Shown: positions 28,652 to 38,511 of the stretch, piece after piece
Position numbering within the stretch: position 1 is the stretch's first letter
Layout of the letters: every line of letters starts with the position of its first letter
Origin: CAVTYH01 sp963738835
Lineage (GTDB): Bacteria > Planctomycetota > Planctomycetia > Pirellulales > JADZDJ01
Direction: 5' to 3'
Assembly (NCBI GenBank): GCA_963738835.1
Contig: CAVTYH010000009.1
Span: 558,001-622,000 of the forward strand
Length of the DNA: 64,000 nucleotides
Position numbers and translations under genes: made by a program
The notes under the pieces: model-generated
The model's input: the letters and a program-made list of their open reading frames with translations, nothing else
What the model was told of the DNA's origin: nothing
Databases searched by the model: none

Positions 28652-29848
28652 ATGATCGAATTGCAACAATTCCAACGAGTTTTCGCCGCCTTGCTGCTGG
28701 CCACCGCATTGACCGCGGTTCTGTCAGGCTGTTCGCAATTCAATTTGCGCGACAACATTCCGTGGGGCACCGGCAAAGATGGCAAGTTCGATTCGCCCAT
28801 GCAGGTCGTGCCATTCTGGACCACCGGAGTGCAAAACCAGGGAGACAGACAGGGGCTCCGCGGCTTAGGCGGCCGGCTGTATTTTTACGGCAAGAGTCCG
28901 AACAAGCCCGTGAAGGTGAAGGGGACGCTTGTCATTTACGCCTTCGACGAAAAGGGGCGCGATCCGAGAAACATGGTGCCTGATCGCAAGTACGTGTTTA
29001 CCCCTGACCAATTTCAAAACAAGTTCAGCAAGACCGATTTGGGCCCTTCCTACAGCGTTTGGCTGCCTTGGGACGAAGTGGGCGGCCCGGAAAAACAGGT
29101 CAGCTTGATTGTTCGTTTTACGACCGAGAATGGCGAAATGGTTAGCGGCGAGCAAATCAAGGTTCGCTTGCCGGGAGCTTCGACCGACAGCCCAACCGTT
29201 GCTGCGGGAACCACCGGCGCTACTGGTCAGTCTGTCGATCCCGCGCTGGCAGCTTTAGGCAGTTGGGCATCGCAATATGCAGTTCGACCGGCGTCGGTTC
29301 AACAACCGGTGGCCGGTGCCGATGGAGGCGCCGCGTCGAGCGGAGTCGTACAGGCCGGAGCCACTGCCAACCCACAATCATCCGTTGGCGTGGGAGAGGT
29401 TCAGGTGAAGCGGATGTCCACCACAACCATTCCGATTTCGACTTCGCCTCAATCGAGACTGCTACAGCCGGCTTCAAGCCAGGGAGCAGCCGTGAGCAGT
29501 TTCAATGATGCCACGGGATCACCGCTTCGCACAGAAATGCTTTCCTCCGGCGCGATTCCTTCGATGGCGCTGGCCAATGCACGAATGCAGCTCTTCAACA
29601 GCGCGCCGAATTTGGCCGGCCAATACGCGGCTAGCGGGTATTCCCCGGTGCCGACAAATCCGGCGCCGATGAACCAGGGATTCCAGTCTTTTCCACCGTC
29701 GTCGGGCGCGACGAGCCTATCTGAAGTTCGTTCTGGACTTGAGAAACCCCGGGTTCTAGGAGGGCCAATCGCTCGGCTAGAGAACGTTCGTGCTCCGACG
29801 CAACCGTCCCTCGCAGCACAGCAGAGCGGCCCTCCATCTGCACCGTAA
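28652..29848 (+). CDS. Exported lipoprotein of unknown function linked to gspD
   Basis: 398 residues from the ATG at 28652; an ATG at 28634 is equally possible, as neither has a clear ribosome site. The lipobox is LTAVLSGC, so it should be a lipid-anchored envelope protein. The N-terminal domain (NLRDNIPWGTGKDGKFDSPMQVVPFW, LGGRLYFYGKSPNKPVKVKGTLVIYAFDE, YSVWLPWDEVGGPEKQVSLIVRF) is beta-rich; the rest is Ser/Pro/Gln-rich and disordered. The last 218 bases run antisense through the BON gene, so the true end may be earlier. It may act as a pilotin-like partner of the secretin, but that is inference from position only. Confidence 0.75.
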   Translation: MIELQQFQRVFAALLLATALTAVLSGCSQFNLRDNIPWGTGKDGKFDSPMQVVPFWTTGVQNQGDRQGLRGLGGRLYFYGKSPNKPVKVKGTLVIYAFDEKGRDPRNMVPDRKYVFTPDQFQNKFSKTDLGPSYSVWLPWDEVGGPEKQVSLIVRFTTENGEMVSGEQIKVRLPGASTDSPTVAAGTTGATGQSVDPALAALGSWASQYAVRPASVQQPVAGADGGAASSGVVQAGATANPQSSVGVGEVQVKRMSTTTIPISTSPQSRLLQPASSQGAAVSSFNDATGSPLRTEMLSSGAIPSMALANARMQLFNSAPNLAGQYAASGYSPVPTNPAPMNQGFQSFPPSSGATSLSEVRSGLEKPRVLGGPIARLENVRAPTQPSLAAQQSGPPSAP

Positions 29849-30537
29849 TCGGTCCCAGTGACGAAAGGGCTTTCGATTTCGTCAATTCGGTCGAAAGCTT
29901 TGTCGCCAATTTGGAAGTGGAAAGAGACGGATGGTCGAAATCCACATTGTAAGTGATCTGCATGCCGACGTTGCGTGAACCGCTGCGTGCGGTGCCATTC
30001 TGCCCCCCGCCGTTTTGATTCTGTTGCATGTTCCGCCGACCGTTCTGGCCGTTCATGCCCCCCATGCCGCCGAAATTCTGACCGTTCATTCCGTTCATGC
30101 CGTTGCGGCCACCGCCGCTATTGATCAGGTTCTGACTGAAGCCGCCGATGAAGCTGCCGATCGCGCTGGGGTCGCGCGACAACGAAGCTCTGCGCCGTAA
30201 ACGCGGCGCCGGTGCCTGAACCGATTGAGCCCAGGTTGTTAAAGCCGGTGCCCTGCCCCATTCCGAAGCCAGAGCCCATACCGTTTTGGCCACCGCTTGT
30301 GCCTAGGCTGTTGCCGCCGCCGAGGCTGCGCTGGCCAAAAGCGCCGGTGCTGGTGGAGGTATTCATGCCGCCGCCCCCTCCTCCGAAGCTGCTGCCGCCA
30401 AAACCAGAACTGCCTCCACCACCGCCGCCAAAACCTCCGCCTTGCGTTCCACCGCCGTATTGAGCCGAAGCGATGCTGGCACTCGTGAAGCAAACCAGCA
30501 GCGCGATTGCAGCAGTGCGGAAATGAATTCGGTTCAT
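29631..30537 (-). CDS. Gly-rich exported BON-domain protein; one apparent frameshift
   Basis: Start at 30537, with AAGGAG seven bases upstream. A signal peptide (FRTAAIALLVCFTSASIASA) and a Gly/Phe/Ser-rich region (GGGFGGGGGGSSGFGGSS) occupy the first frame to about 30185. The second frame continues with Met/Gly/Asn-rich repeats (GMNGMNGQNFGGMGGMNGQN) and a BON domain: VDFDHPSLSTSKLATKLSTEL, GPITVQMEGRSAVLRGTVASEHERSLAERLALLEPGVSQVQNEL. BON domains bind phospholipid or peptidoglycan in the envelope. It is downstream of gspM on the same strand and overlaps the convergent lipoprotein gene. Confidence 0.85.
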
Positions 30538-30643
30538 GGTTTTCTCCTTCATCGGCTGTATTCGCCGGGCATCCTAGGCAACATTAAGCATTCAACGGCT
30601 TTATGACCTTGTAGTTGCGCCGCGGTCGATATGTTCGACACAA

Positions 30644-31588
30644 TCAGAGTTCTCCCTCGGGCACTTCTGCCGCGTCACGCAAATTGTCTTCCAATTTCAC
30701 TTGCTTTTGTTTGCCGGCGACGGTGACGACGGCGTCGCGGACGCCAATTTTCACCACTTTGCACGGCACATCGCCAACCGTAAAGTCCTCCCCTTCGTTA
30801 AGCTTCAGCAGCTCGCCGGTGGTTTGGACAAAGACCCAGATTTGTGGTCGATCGCTGTCTTCGGTGATGCCGGTGACTTTCGCGTATTTGGCGACATCGA
30901 AGGTCGGTTTCGCTGCCGGCGGCGACGGTCTTGACGCCTCACGCGGCGGCCGCGGCGGCGTGTAGGCCACGAATAAGTTTCGATCGCCGATGGTTTTTTC
31001 GTACGCACCCTGATTGGCGAGCTTCAGTCGATTAGACGGTTCCAAATTCAGCTTGTCGGCGCGATCGGCACCGGGTATTTGCAGCGCTTCAACGACGATC
31101 TTCAGATCGACCTGCTTGCCGTCGGCCTTGGGTTTCACGCTTAGCTGGCGAATCTGCTGCAGCTGGTTCGTGCTGTAAAATTCGTACAGGAAATGAACCA
31201 ATTGTTTGAGCGAAATATCGCCGCCGCCTTCGATGCGGAAGCTGTACTTGTCGTAGGCATTGTTTCGGCCCAACGTCGGAATGTAGTCGACCTTGGCCGA
31301 TTCGAAATTCACGCGGTCCACGATATTCAGAAGCCACTGGTTATAAAGCGAGCGGGCCATTTCCTTGTCGCTGGGAAGCGAGCGGTGACGCCACCCGACG
31401 AGCAACTTATCGGCACGCCTGCCGGCATCGATGGTGCGTTGCTTTTCATCAATCTTCTTTTCGAGATCAGACTTCATGCCGTGGCGCTGAGTAAAAGCAC
31501 TGGCGATTTGCTGATAGGCGAAATTCAGCAGCAGCAAGCCCACCAAGGCTGCCACACCGATCGCCAACATTCGTTCGCGTGGTTTCAT
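30644..31588 (-). CDS. GspM/PilO-like inner-membrane assembly protein
   Basis: 314 residues. One N-terminal membrane helix (MLAIGVAALVGLLLLNFAYQQIA) is followed by a coiled coil (MKSDLEKKIDEKQRTID), a ferredoxin-like domain (YDKYSFRIEGGGDISLKQLVHFLYEFYSTNQLQQIRQLSVKPK), and a PilP/GspC-like C-terminal beta domain (YAKVTGITEDSDRPQIWVFVQTTGELLKLNEGEDFTVGDVPCKVVKIG). It should bridge the GspL platform and the periplasmic components. Its ATG overlaps the stop of gspL by four bases, indicating translational coupling. The HR-like C-terminal domain may replace the missing GspC. Confidence 0.85.
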   Translation of the reverse strand: MKPRERMLAIGVAALVGLLLLNFAYQQIASAFTQRHGMKSDLEKKIDEKQRTIDAGRRADKLLVGWRHRSLPSDKEMARSLYNQWLLNIVDRVNFESAKVDYIPTLGRNNAYDKYSFRIEGGGDISLKQLVHFLYEFYSTNQLQQIRQLSVKPKADGKQVDLKIVVEALQIPGADRADKLNLEPSNRLKLANQGAYEKTIGDRNLFVAYTPPRPPREASRPSPPAAKPTFDVAKYAKVTGITEDSDRPQIWVFVQTTGELLKLNEGEDFTVGDVPCKVVKIGVRDAVVTVAGKQKQVKLEDNLRDAAEVPEGEL

Positions 31589-33322
31589 GGGGTGTGCGGC
31601 TCCGTGGTTGGTTCGCCTGCTTTTGCCGACGAGGTTTTCGCTTCGGCCTTTTCAGGCGTCGTTGGCTTCTCTTCCGCCTTCGACTCGGCAGACGATGGCT
31701 GCGATGGGGGAGACGAATTCTTGCCAGCTTCCGTCTTGGTTGCCGTCGGTTGAGTCGCTGTTGGCACCGCCTTTGCGCCCGAGTTTGCAGCCTGTGGCGC
31801 CGCGACGGTATTCTTGGTCGGATCGATTTGCACATCGAGCTTGAAAGCCCACGGGTATTGACTCTCGCCTTCGTTTTGCTGCACTCCGTTGGGAGTTACT
31901 TAATGCGCATCGTCGCGCAAGAAGCGGTTTAGCTGGTCAACAACTTCAGTGTTGCGGGCCACCGCGTCGATGTGCATTTTGCTGGTGTGCTTGAACTGGT
32001 CGTTCGGCGTGTCAAAGTTGGTCAAGCGAACATCTGCGCCGAGGGTGCTTTAGCCGACAACGCGGCCAGCTCATCGAGCCAGTTGATATCGCCAGCCAGC
32101 CATTTTTGAATTTCATTGGCCTCATCGATCGAGGCCCACGCCTTTTTAACCGGCGTCGCGGTCTTGTCGTTCTTATCCGTGCCCATTTGATTGGACTTGA
32201 GCCGCAGAGCCACGATTTCATCGTCCAAACTGCCCAGTTGGAACCAAATCCAGCCGGCGATCACCACCAAAACTAGCGCTGCCGCGGAGGCGCCCAAAAT
32301 CCATTCACGCCGCCGGCTGGCGCTTCGGGTTTACGGCGCGGATTCAGAAAATCGATGATGCCTTCGCCCGGCGACATCTCGTGCAAGAGCATGCCCACTA
32401 GCGGAGCGAAACGGCTGGGATGATCTGGCGGCGAGCGACGCAGTTCGGAGCCTAGCGTGCAGGCTTGCAAAGGGTTGAAAACTTCGGTCGGCAGTTCCAA
32501 TTCCCGGCCGACTTCACGGGCGATGCCTTCTTGATTATGGCCTTCGCCGCAGACGAACATTTCTTCGATGCGCTGACCGTGGAAGCGGTTGTGTACAGCG
32601 GCAATGGTACGACGGATTTCGGGCAGCAGTGCCCGCAGCGGATCGGTTCGCAGGGCTTCCGACGGCAGCCGCGCGGTGCGCATGAAAACGACGACATCGC
32701 CGGCCAGCACGGTCAGGTCGGCTTCTTCCGACAAGAGATCCACCAGCAGCCGCAGTTTGTTGGCTTTGCCCGGCCGGACGCGCGAGAGCAGCGAAGCCGC
32801 GGCGCAGGGCCGCAGGATCAGTCGCTGCGGAGTTAAATTTGCCGTCTGGCAGGTAACCTCGATCTCCGCTACCAGGTCGGGCGAGATGGCCGCCGCCAGC
32901 ACGTTTTGCGCTTCGCCTTCTTCGCTGGGAAGCGGCAGAAAATCCAGCGGCCAATCGTCGGCCAGAGTGTTGAATTCACGCTCGGCCTGGAACCGCACCA
33001 TCTCCGGCAATTCCTCGGGTGGCGCGGGCGGCACCGTGAGGTTCTTGAGCTCGATGTTCGTTCGGCCGACGGCGATCAGTGTTTTGCCGCGCTTGATGCC
33101 CCGGGCAGCGAGCGCTTCACTAATGCGATTTCCGATGGCGCCCAAATCGTGGGCCCCGCTGGCAGAAATCGGACCGGCAGCACCGCCGCTCATCGCGCCC
33201 GGCGCCGTATTGCTCATCGTGACGGCGAAGGCCTGCTCTAAGACGATGCTGCCCTTGCGCACGTCGGCTACTGCCACGCGGGCTTCTGCATCGTCCCATT
33301 CTAAGGCCAAGAGTTGAGGCAT
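31585..33322 (-). CDS. GspL-like protein (PilM actin-fold domain plus PilN domain); three apparent frameshifts
   Basis: About 580 residues if restored. The cytoplasmic PilM-like ATPase-fold domain (MPQLLALEWDDAEARVAVADV, GRTNIELKNLTVPPAPPEELPEMVRFQAERE, IRRTIAAVHNRFHGQRIEEMFVCGEG) runs to about 32320. A shift there continues SRRREWILGASAAALVLVVIAGWIWFQLGS, the membrane helix and PilN-like coiled coil. Another shift at about 32030 gives LTNFDTPNDQFKHTSKMHIDAVARNTEVVDQLNRFLRDD, and one at about 31895 gives NEGESQYPWAFKLDVQIDP and a Pro/Thr/Lys-rich tail. This is GspL architecture: it anchors the GspE ATPase to the inner-membrane platform. It lies between gspK and gspM. Confidence 0.88.
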
Positions 33323-33401
33323 ATTCGTGTACGTCAGGCTTTAGCCCGATCGGACTCTTCTGTTGTTTGTTTTATGAATGCGATTTTTCAATTCTGTTCG
33401 T

Positions 33402-33419
33402 GTCAGACTGAAGTCTGAC
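33402..33419. repeat. Small TCAGACT hairpin repeat
   Basis: GTCAGACT-GA-AGTCTGAC is a perfect 8-bp stem next to the gspK stop codon. A relative (GTCAGGCTTTAGCCCGA) lies 75 bases away near 33331 in the same gap. Both flank the gspK-gspL junction. Confidence 0.6.
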
Positions 33420-35669
33420 CTACTCTGCCGCAGCACCGACTCCTAATGTCTCTAACGGGAAGCCGCGGCCTAAATTGCTCAGGTCTCTCCAGAATACTAT
33501 GCGGGGCATCGAAGTTGTAGCTTGAGTATCGGTGGTTGTGGACTGATTTCGGGACGATGTTTGGCTGCTGCTGGAGCCGCTGGTTGACGAACTGCCGCTA
33601 GAACTCGAGGAATCTGTGCTGGCGGTCTCCGAAGAACTGGAGCTGGGCGGACTGGTGTCAATAATGGCCTCAACCCGCGTGCTTGGGCCGCCTTCGTCGA
33701 AATAGCCGACAATTTGAGCCCGGTAAACGCTGCCGCCAGTGGTAATGTAGGGCCAAATGGCTTTCATTTCGTCCAGCGTCAAGATGCCCTGGGTATAAAG
33801 CCAGGTTTCATATTTCTGCTCGGGTTTCTGGCCAGAGTATTCCGGTTCGCGACTGGAAATGATGGAATCGACCTTGTCGCTATCTAGCCCGGGAATTCCG
33901 AGCAGCACCGTTCGTGACGCCTGGTTGATGTTAATGCGCCCTGGGAATGACGCCGCTTTGTTGGTGGTAAGGTGATCCAAAAGATCGGGCAGATATTGCC
34001 CGGCTTGCGTAGCATCGTCGGGAAATGCCGCGCTGACGGTTTGCGTCGTGGTGCCTTGGGGGGTTTGTTTTTGAATTTGAATCGTGGCGCCGATCAGATC
34101 GAGCAGGCTGTTGATGCTGGCCTTCGGCTTCTGGGTGAGGTCGAGCTGCAGATCGGCGGCGGAAACTATCTCGCCTTTTCCGCCAGACTGCGCCGCCCTT
34201 TCCGTTGCCCTTCAGACCGCCGGCTCCCCCCTTGCCACCTTTTCCGCCGGCGAAACCGCCGCCGCCGGGTCCACCCTTGCCACCCCCGGCACGGCCGCCC
34301 TTTCCGCCTTGGCCTTGTCCGCCCTTGCCGCCAAAACCTTGTCCACCTTTTCCACCTTGACCTTGACCACCCTTGCCTCCCTGTCCTTGTCCGCCTTTGC
34401 CGCCGCCAGGACCTTGACCGGCATTGCCGCTGCTACCGGCCCGACCAGCGCCACGCCGCCGCCATTGCCACCGGCCCCACCGCGTCCCCCGCCGCTCGCA
34501 CCCCCACTGCCGCCACCGGCCGGTCCGCCGCCCGGCCCCCCAGAACCCTGCACCTGCAAAGCAACAAACTGGAACAGTGACCGCCGCACATTGAACTGCG
34601 ATCCCTGCTGACCGCCTTGCTGCCCACCACCACCCTGTTGCCCACTGCCTTGCTGGCCACCCCCTTGCTGACCTCCGCCTTGCTGACTGCCTTGCTGCCC
34701 TGACGAACCGCCGTAGAGTCGATAAGCCAGAATGAAATTCACCCATTCGTCGTTATCCAGCACGCTCGCCAGGTCGTCGTGCAATTGCTGCATGTCGCTG
34801 CCGTTGATGTCAATCTTCGGTGTTCCATCAGGCTGCAAGTTCGACTCCTTGCTGTGAACTGTTAAGTAGGCGGCCCAGCCTCGATTGGTCTCGGGATCGG
34901 CCCCGCTGTTGCTGGCCAACTGGGCATTGGCTTCTTCACCGGGATCGATGATGCCGTTGCGATTGGCGTCAGCGCCGAACAGCAATTGCGGCGTAACACC
35001 GCGGACCTTGAGCAGCTCTTCGATCGTGGCAATGGGCCCATTGGTCGGTGCGTACGGCGGCGTGAGGCTGGCGTACGTGTCGCTCTCGGCGCCGTTTTCG
35101 CGCGGCGTATCGTCATCGTCGATCCAATCCAAGATGGCGTCGGCAATCGTTTCGTCCATGCCCGGCAGCGTCATCAGGATTTGACGCCCGACGCCGGATT
35201 TTTGCTTATCCCACTGCACGAGTGCATTGATGTTGATCCGCGCCGATTCGTTGTCCAAGCCGTAGCGTACGCCGGTGACGGCGCCACTCTCGATCTTAGG
35301 TGAAAGGATGCATACCCGACCGCGTCCGCGCGGGGTGCCATCGTCGGCCACCACCAAACCTTGAAACTGCGCCGCATTATCGAAAGTGCCGCCCGCTTGC
35401 AGAATCAAATCGGGCACTTGAGCCAAATAGTACTGCAAGAGCGCGCCGCCGGAGTTCACTAACTCGCGGGCTTGGGCTTGCCGACCCACGACGCGGGCGC
35501 TCTGATGTTCGGTGAGCATCAACTCGCTGAAGGTGTATGCAGCCAAGCTGAGCATTGCCACGGCCACCAGCACAATCACCAGCACCAGCGCGCAACGCTC
35601 GGCATTTGACTTAGCGCAGGTTGCCCGGCCCAGCATTTTTCGAGATGTGAGTTGGCGTCGATTTGACAT
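33420..35669 (-). CDS. gspK: Type II secretion minor pseudopilin GspK with Gly/Gln/Lys-rich insert; two apparent frameshifts
   Basis: Start MSNRRQLTSRKMLGRATC at 35669 with the membrane helix CALVLVIVLVAVAMLSLAAYTF. GspK features are SARININALVQWDKQKSGVGRQILMTLPGMDETIADAILDWIDDDDTPRENGAESDTYASL and the helix-hairpin-helix repeat ININQASRTVLLGIPGLDSDKVDSIISSRE. Between them is a very long low-complexity block (GGQQGGGQQGSGQQGG, then KGGQGQGGKGGQG units). Frame changes occur near 34440 (into the KGGQGQGG frame) and near 34180 (GKGEIVSAADLQLDLTQKPK resumes). About 750 residues. GspK caps the pseudopilus with GspI and GspJ. Confidence 0.88.
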
Positions 35670-35692
35670 CGCTAACCCGCTTTCGTTTTTGA

Positions 35693-36827
35693 TTAAGACC
35701 CGCCGCCGGTTGAATTGCCCGATGAACCTGAACCGCCGGACGATCCCGGCGAGCCGCTGGACGAACCGGAGGAATTCGAGGAACTCGACCCACTCGATGA
35801 GCTGGAACCCGCCGCCGAAAGTTGAATTGGATCGCGCCGGCACCAGCACGATTAGACTGTAAACGCTATCGGGATCTTGCGAGGCAGCGTCACTGATGGA
35901 TGAAACGGACGTTAAACTGGATGTATTCACATTGTCCGGGTTTGCACCAGGATCGCTGAGGGCAATCGAAATTTTCACGGCCTGCGGCAGGCCGCTGTTT
36001 TGGGTGGAATCCCAAGAAGTATTCCAGGTTGAGCCGTCAAAGTATTGAAATTCGAGCGCCAGCACTTCCGGGGCCAGGACGGCGGCGGTGTTATTGACCG
36101 ACGAGGAATCACCCTGGGTGGTCGCGAATTGCGACATCGCCCGATCCAACTCGGTGCGCACCAAGCCGGTGCCGGTAACCGTGGTATCGGCCGCGGCGGC
36201 GATGGTCGATTGCCCCGCTGAGCCAGCCAAGTAATAGCTCACTGTGCGCACGTCACTTGGCGGAGGTGTACCTGAATCGGCGCCAGACGTACTGGCGGCG
36301 GCGTATTCGTCGATGCGCGGCAGACGCCCCACGTCGACCTGGAGCGAATATTGATCGCCATACACGCCAGCAATAGTGCTCGATGTGCTGGAGGTGCTCG
36401 ACGAGCTGGATGAGTCGGAGGAAGAACTCGAACTGCTGCTACCTGACGACGAACCGCTGCCACTGCCGCCACTGCCGCTTGTTCCGCTACTGCCGCCACT
36501 TGCTCCTCCGCCACTAGAGCTTCCGCCTCCGCTAGACCCGCTGCCGCCGCTCTTGGAGCTGGAGCTGCTGGTCGTTTTCACCGACATCATGCCGCTGGCA
36601 TCGAACGGCTCGTCGCGCACCACGCCCCGCACATCATCGCCAATGCGAGTTAGAATGGCGCGGGCCAATTGATCGCGTTCGGTTTTCATCCGTCCGCGAT
36701 CGACGAGCAGCAGCGTGCCGTTGACAGACATCGTGACGATGCCGATGACGACAACCGTCAGGCCGAGCGCGAGCATGACCTCGAGCAAGGTGAAGCCGCG
36801 TCGGTTTTGTTGGCAATTGAACTTCAT
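35693..36827 (-). CDS. gspJ: Type II secretion minor pseudopilin GspJ with Ser/Gly-rich inserts; one apparent frameshift
   Basis: About 378 residues. The prepilin leader and helix are KFNCQQNRRG | FTLLEVMLALGLTVVVIGIV. The GspJ body includes RDQLARAILTRIGDDVRGVV, YSLQVDVGRLPR, VRTVSYYLAG, LDRAMSQFATTQ and LALEFQYFDGSTWNTSWDS. A Ser/Gly-only block (SSKSGGSGSSGGGSSSGGGA, then SGSGSSSGSSSSSSSSDSSS) interrupts the domain. After VPARSN a shift at about 35835 gives a natural Ser/Gly tail ending at 35693; without it the frame would read straight through gspK. It is a tip pseudopilin of the secretion system. Confidence 0.87.
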
Positions 36828-36847
36828 GGCCGCACAATTTGAATTTG

Positions 36848-37281
36848 TTAGCCTGAACCGCTAGTTTGCGTACCGCTTGAACTGCTGGACGCCGACTCGA
36901 TGCCCGGATCTATCATCCACCGCACTAACTGAAATGGCGCCGGGTGCTGTTCCGCCGCACATCGCGAACAACGGTCACCGTAACCGTGAGTAAGCCCTGC
37001 TGTGATGAAGATTGAACATCGATGGAGTAGAGCCAGCGTGGATCGTCGTCGAACGGCACATTGGTTGCGCTGCTGGCGGCGATCGCACCGGTGACGATTT
37101 GCGTCATCACGCTTTCGCAAATCAATTCGTCACGGGTGAGGTCACGAGCCCGCTGAGAGTTCATCAGGCCGGTGCGAGTCAGTTCGCCGATGACGGCGAC
37201 CGCGCCGGCCATGATCGCCAGCGCTAGAATCACTTCCAGCAGCGTAAACCCACTCTGATTTGGCGTGCGAACGCGGATCAC
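36848..37281 (-). CDS. gspI: Type II secretion minor pseudopilin GspI-like; one apparent frameshift
   Basis: About 144 residues. Leader and helix: IRVRTPNQSG | FTLLEVILALAIMAGAVAVI. Then GELTRTGLMNSQRARDLTRDELICESVMTQIVTG, typical of GspI. The frame shifts near 36945 after VVRDVRRNST into FQLVRWMIDPGIESASSSSS and TQTSGSG, stopping at 36848. The start codon overlaps the gspH stop by four bases. Confidence 0.87.
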
Positions 37282-38021
37282 GGTCCGGTTCCTCCGGTGG
37301 CGTCGGTCGTGGTTATCTCACCCAACTTGGCCAAGCCGGTGAGGCCGCGAAGGGAAACGGTGATGCTCCGGCTGTTTTGGTTGGCGATGGTAACTTTGGC
37401 TTCCGAGGTGGTCCCATCAGGATAAAACAATATCGGAGGGCTCGAGGTGTCGATTCCGGCGCTAGAAAGTCCAGCTTCGGCTGCTGCGGCCCGATTATCG
37501 AGCACTCGATCCGCAGCGGCAAAGGTAAATCCGTCAGGTAGCTTATAACTGCATGCTGGCGTGGAACTTCCGCTTGTGCCATCGGCTGTGCTCGAAGCCG
37601 TCGAGCCGGCTGAAAAGCCGCCCGCTGCGGTGGAGGCGGTGCCGGCGTTGCCTTCAACGGCCTCGGTGCCGTCTTGCCATACATCGACTGAATAATTTCC
37701 CGTGTTCGCCTCAAAGTGAAACACCTGGGGCAGGCCACTGGTCATGGCCTGAACTCGGGCATGTCCGAAAGACGCCTGCACCTGTTCCGCAGCGTTTTTG
37801 AGCTTTGTAGATTCGTAGGCTCGAGTGATAAGCGGCCAGGCGATTGCGCCCATTGCGGCCAGAATAGCCAACACGAGCATCATTTCCAGTAGCGTGAAAC
37901 CCGCTATTTCCCGCGCCCTTCGGGAAGGAAGAGGAACGGCAGCACCCTCACCCCAGCCCTCTCCCAAGGGGGAAGGGAGTTTGCTGGCGGCCCGCAGGTT
38001 TTTAGCGGTTGTAAATGTCAT
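37278..38021 (-). CDS. gspH: Type II secretion pseudopilin GspH-like, leader elongated by a dispersed repeat
   Basis: 247 residues from the ATG at 38021; an ATG four codons upstream is also possible. The prepilin site is RAREIAG | FTLLEMMLVLAILAAMGAIAW. The leader is unusually long (about 40 residues) because it contains SPLGEGWGEGAAV, translated from the dispersed repeat at 37943-37979. The body has the GspH pattern (LKNAAEQVQASFGHARVQAMTSGLPQVFHFEANTGNYSV, then ILFYPDGTTSEAKVTI) with a Ser/Thr/Ala insert. It overlaps gspG by 20 bases. Confidence 0.85.
   Translation of the reverse strand: MTFTTAKNLRAASKLPSPLGEGWGEGAAVPLPSRRAREIAGFTLLEMMLVLAILAAMGAIAWPLITRAYESTKLKNAAEQVQASFGHARVQAMTSGLPQVFHFEANTGNYSVDVWQDGTEAVEGNAGTASTAAGGFSAGSTASSTADGTSGSSTPACSYKLPDGFTFAAADRVLDNRAAAAEAGLSSAGIDTSSPPILFYPDGTTSEAKVTIANQNSRSITVSLRGLTGLAKLGEITTTDATGGTGP
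37943..37979. repeat. Dispersed palindromic repeat (GEGRGEG element), copy 3
   Basis: CACCCTCACCCCAGCCCTCT then CCCAAGGGGGAAGGGAG, with the same orientation on the + strand as copies 1 and 2. It lies inside the gspH leader-coding region, just before the prepilin cleavage site. Confidence 0.9.
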
Positions 38022-38424
38022 CGTCGGTGCCATTTTGCATATCAGGGCCCCATGACCAAATGTCGGGTTTGTCGGGGTGCCGGCTGCCTGGGAATTGATA
38101 CTGATAGGGATTGCCCCACGGATCGAGCGGCACATCACGGTCCAGATACGGGCCGCTCCACTGATTCGCGTTTTGTACTCCCGGCGCCACTCGCAGTGCA
38201 TCCAAGCTGGGCGGGAACGAGTTCATATCCTGATTGTACAGCAGGCACTGCTGACTGATGGAATCGACTTGGGCCTGTGCGGCGTTGGTGTTGGCCCTCT
38301 TCTGGGCTCCGGTGAACATACCCACGGCCAGCGATCCCAGCACGACGAGGATGACGAGCACGAGCAACACTTCCATCAAAGTAAATGCCGCACGCGACGA
38401 GCGGCGGATGCGACGACGAGACAT
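38002..38424 (-). CDS. gspG: Type II secretion major pseudopilin GspG
   Basis: 140 residues, the usual size. GGAGG lies nine bases before the ATG at 38424. Leader and helix: RRIRRSSRAA | FTLMEVLLVLVILVVLGSLA. GspG marks are VDSISQQCLLYNQDMNSFPPSLDAL, DPWGNPYQYQFPG and the acidic calcium-binding end DIWSWGPDMQNGTDDDIYNR. The residue before the cleavage site is Ala rather than the usual Gly. It polymerises into the pseudopilus shaft. Confidence 0.96.
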   Translation of the reverse strand: MSRRRIRRSSRAAFTLMEVLLVLVILVVLGSLAVGMFTGAQKRANTNAAQAQVDSISQQCLLYNQDMNSFPPSLDALRVAPGVQNANQWSGPYLDRDVPLDPWGNPYQYQFPGSRHPDKPDIWSWGPDMQNGTDDDIYNR

Positions 38425-38511
38425 GATTGAATCCTCCGATAAGGTAAATGGTTTGTTTTGAGGTTGTTCTCCGACGGGCGCTGCCCATCGGTTATTTGCT
38501 TTCAGCCTTCA

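Noticed and set aside
34212..36827. A single 871-codon GspJ-GspK fusion
   Set aside because: Natural ends are visible: GspJ has a Ser/Gly tail and stop at 35693 in a neighbouring frame, and GspK has its own ATG at 35669. The fusion is an artefact of an indel.
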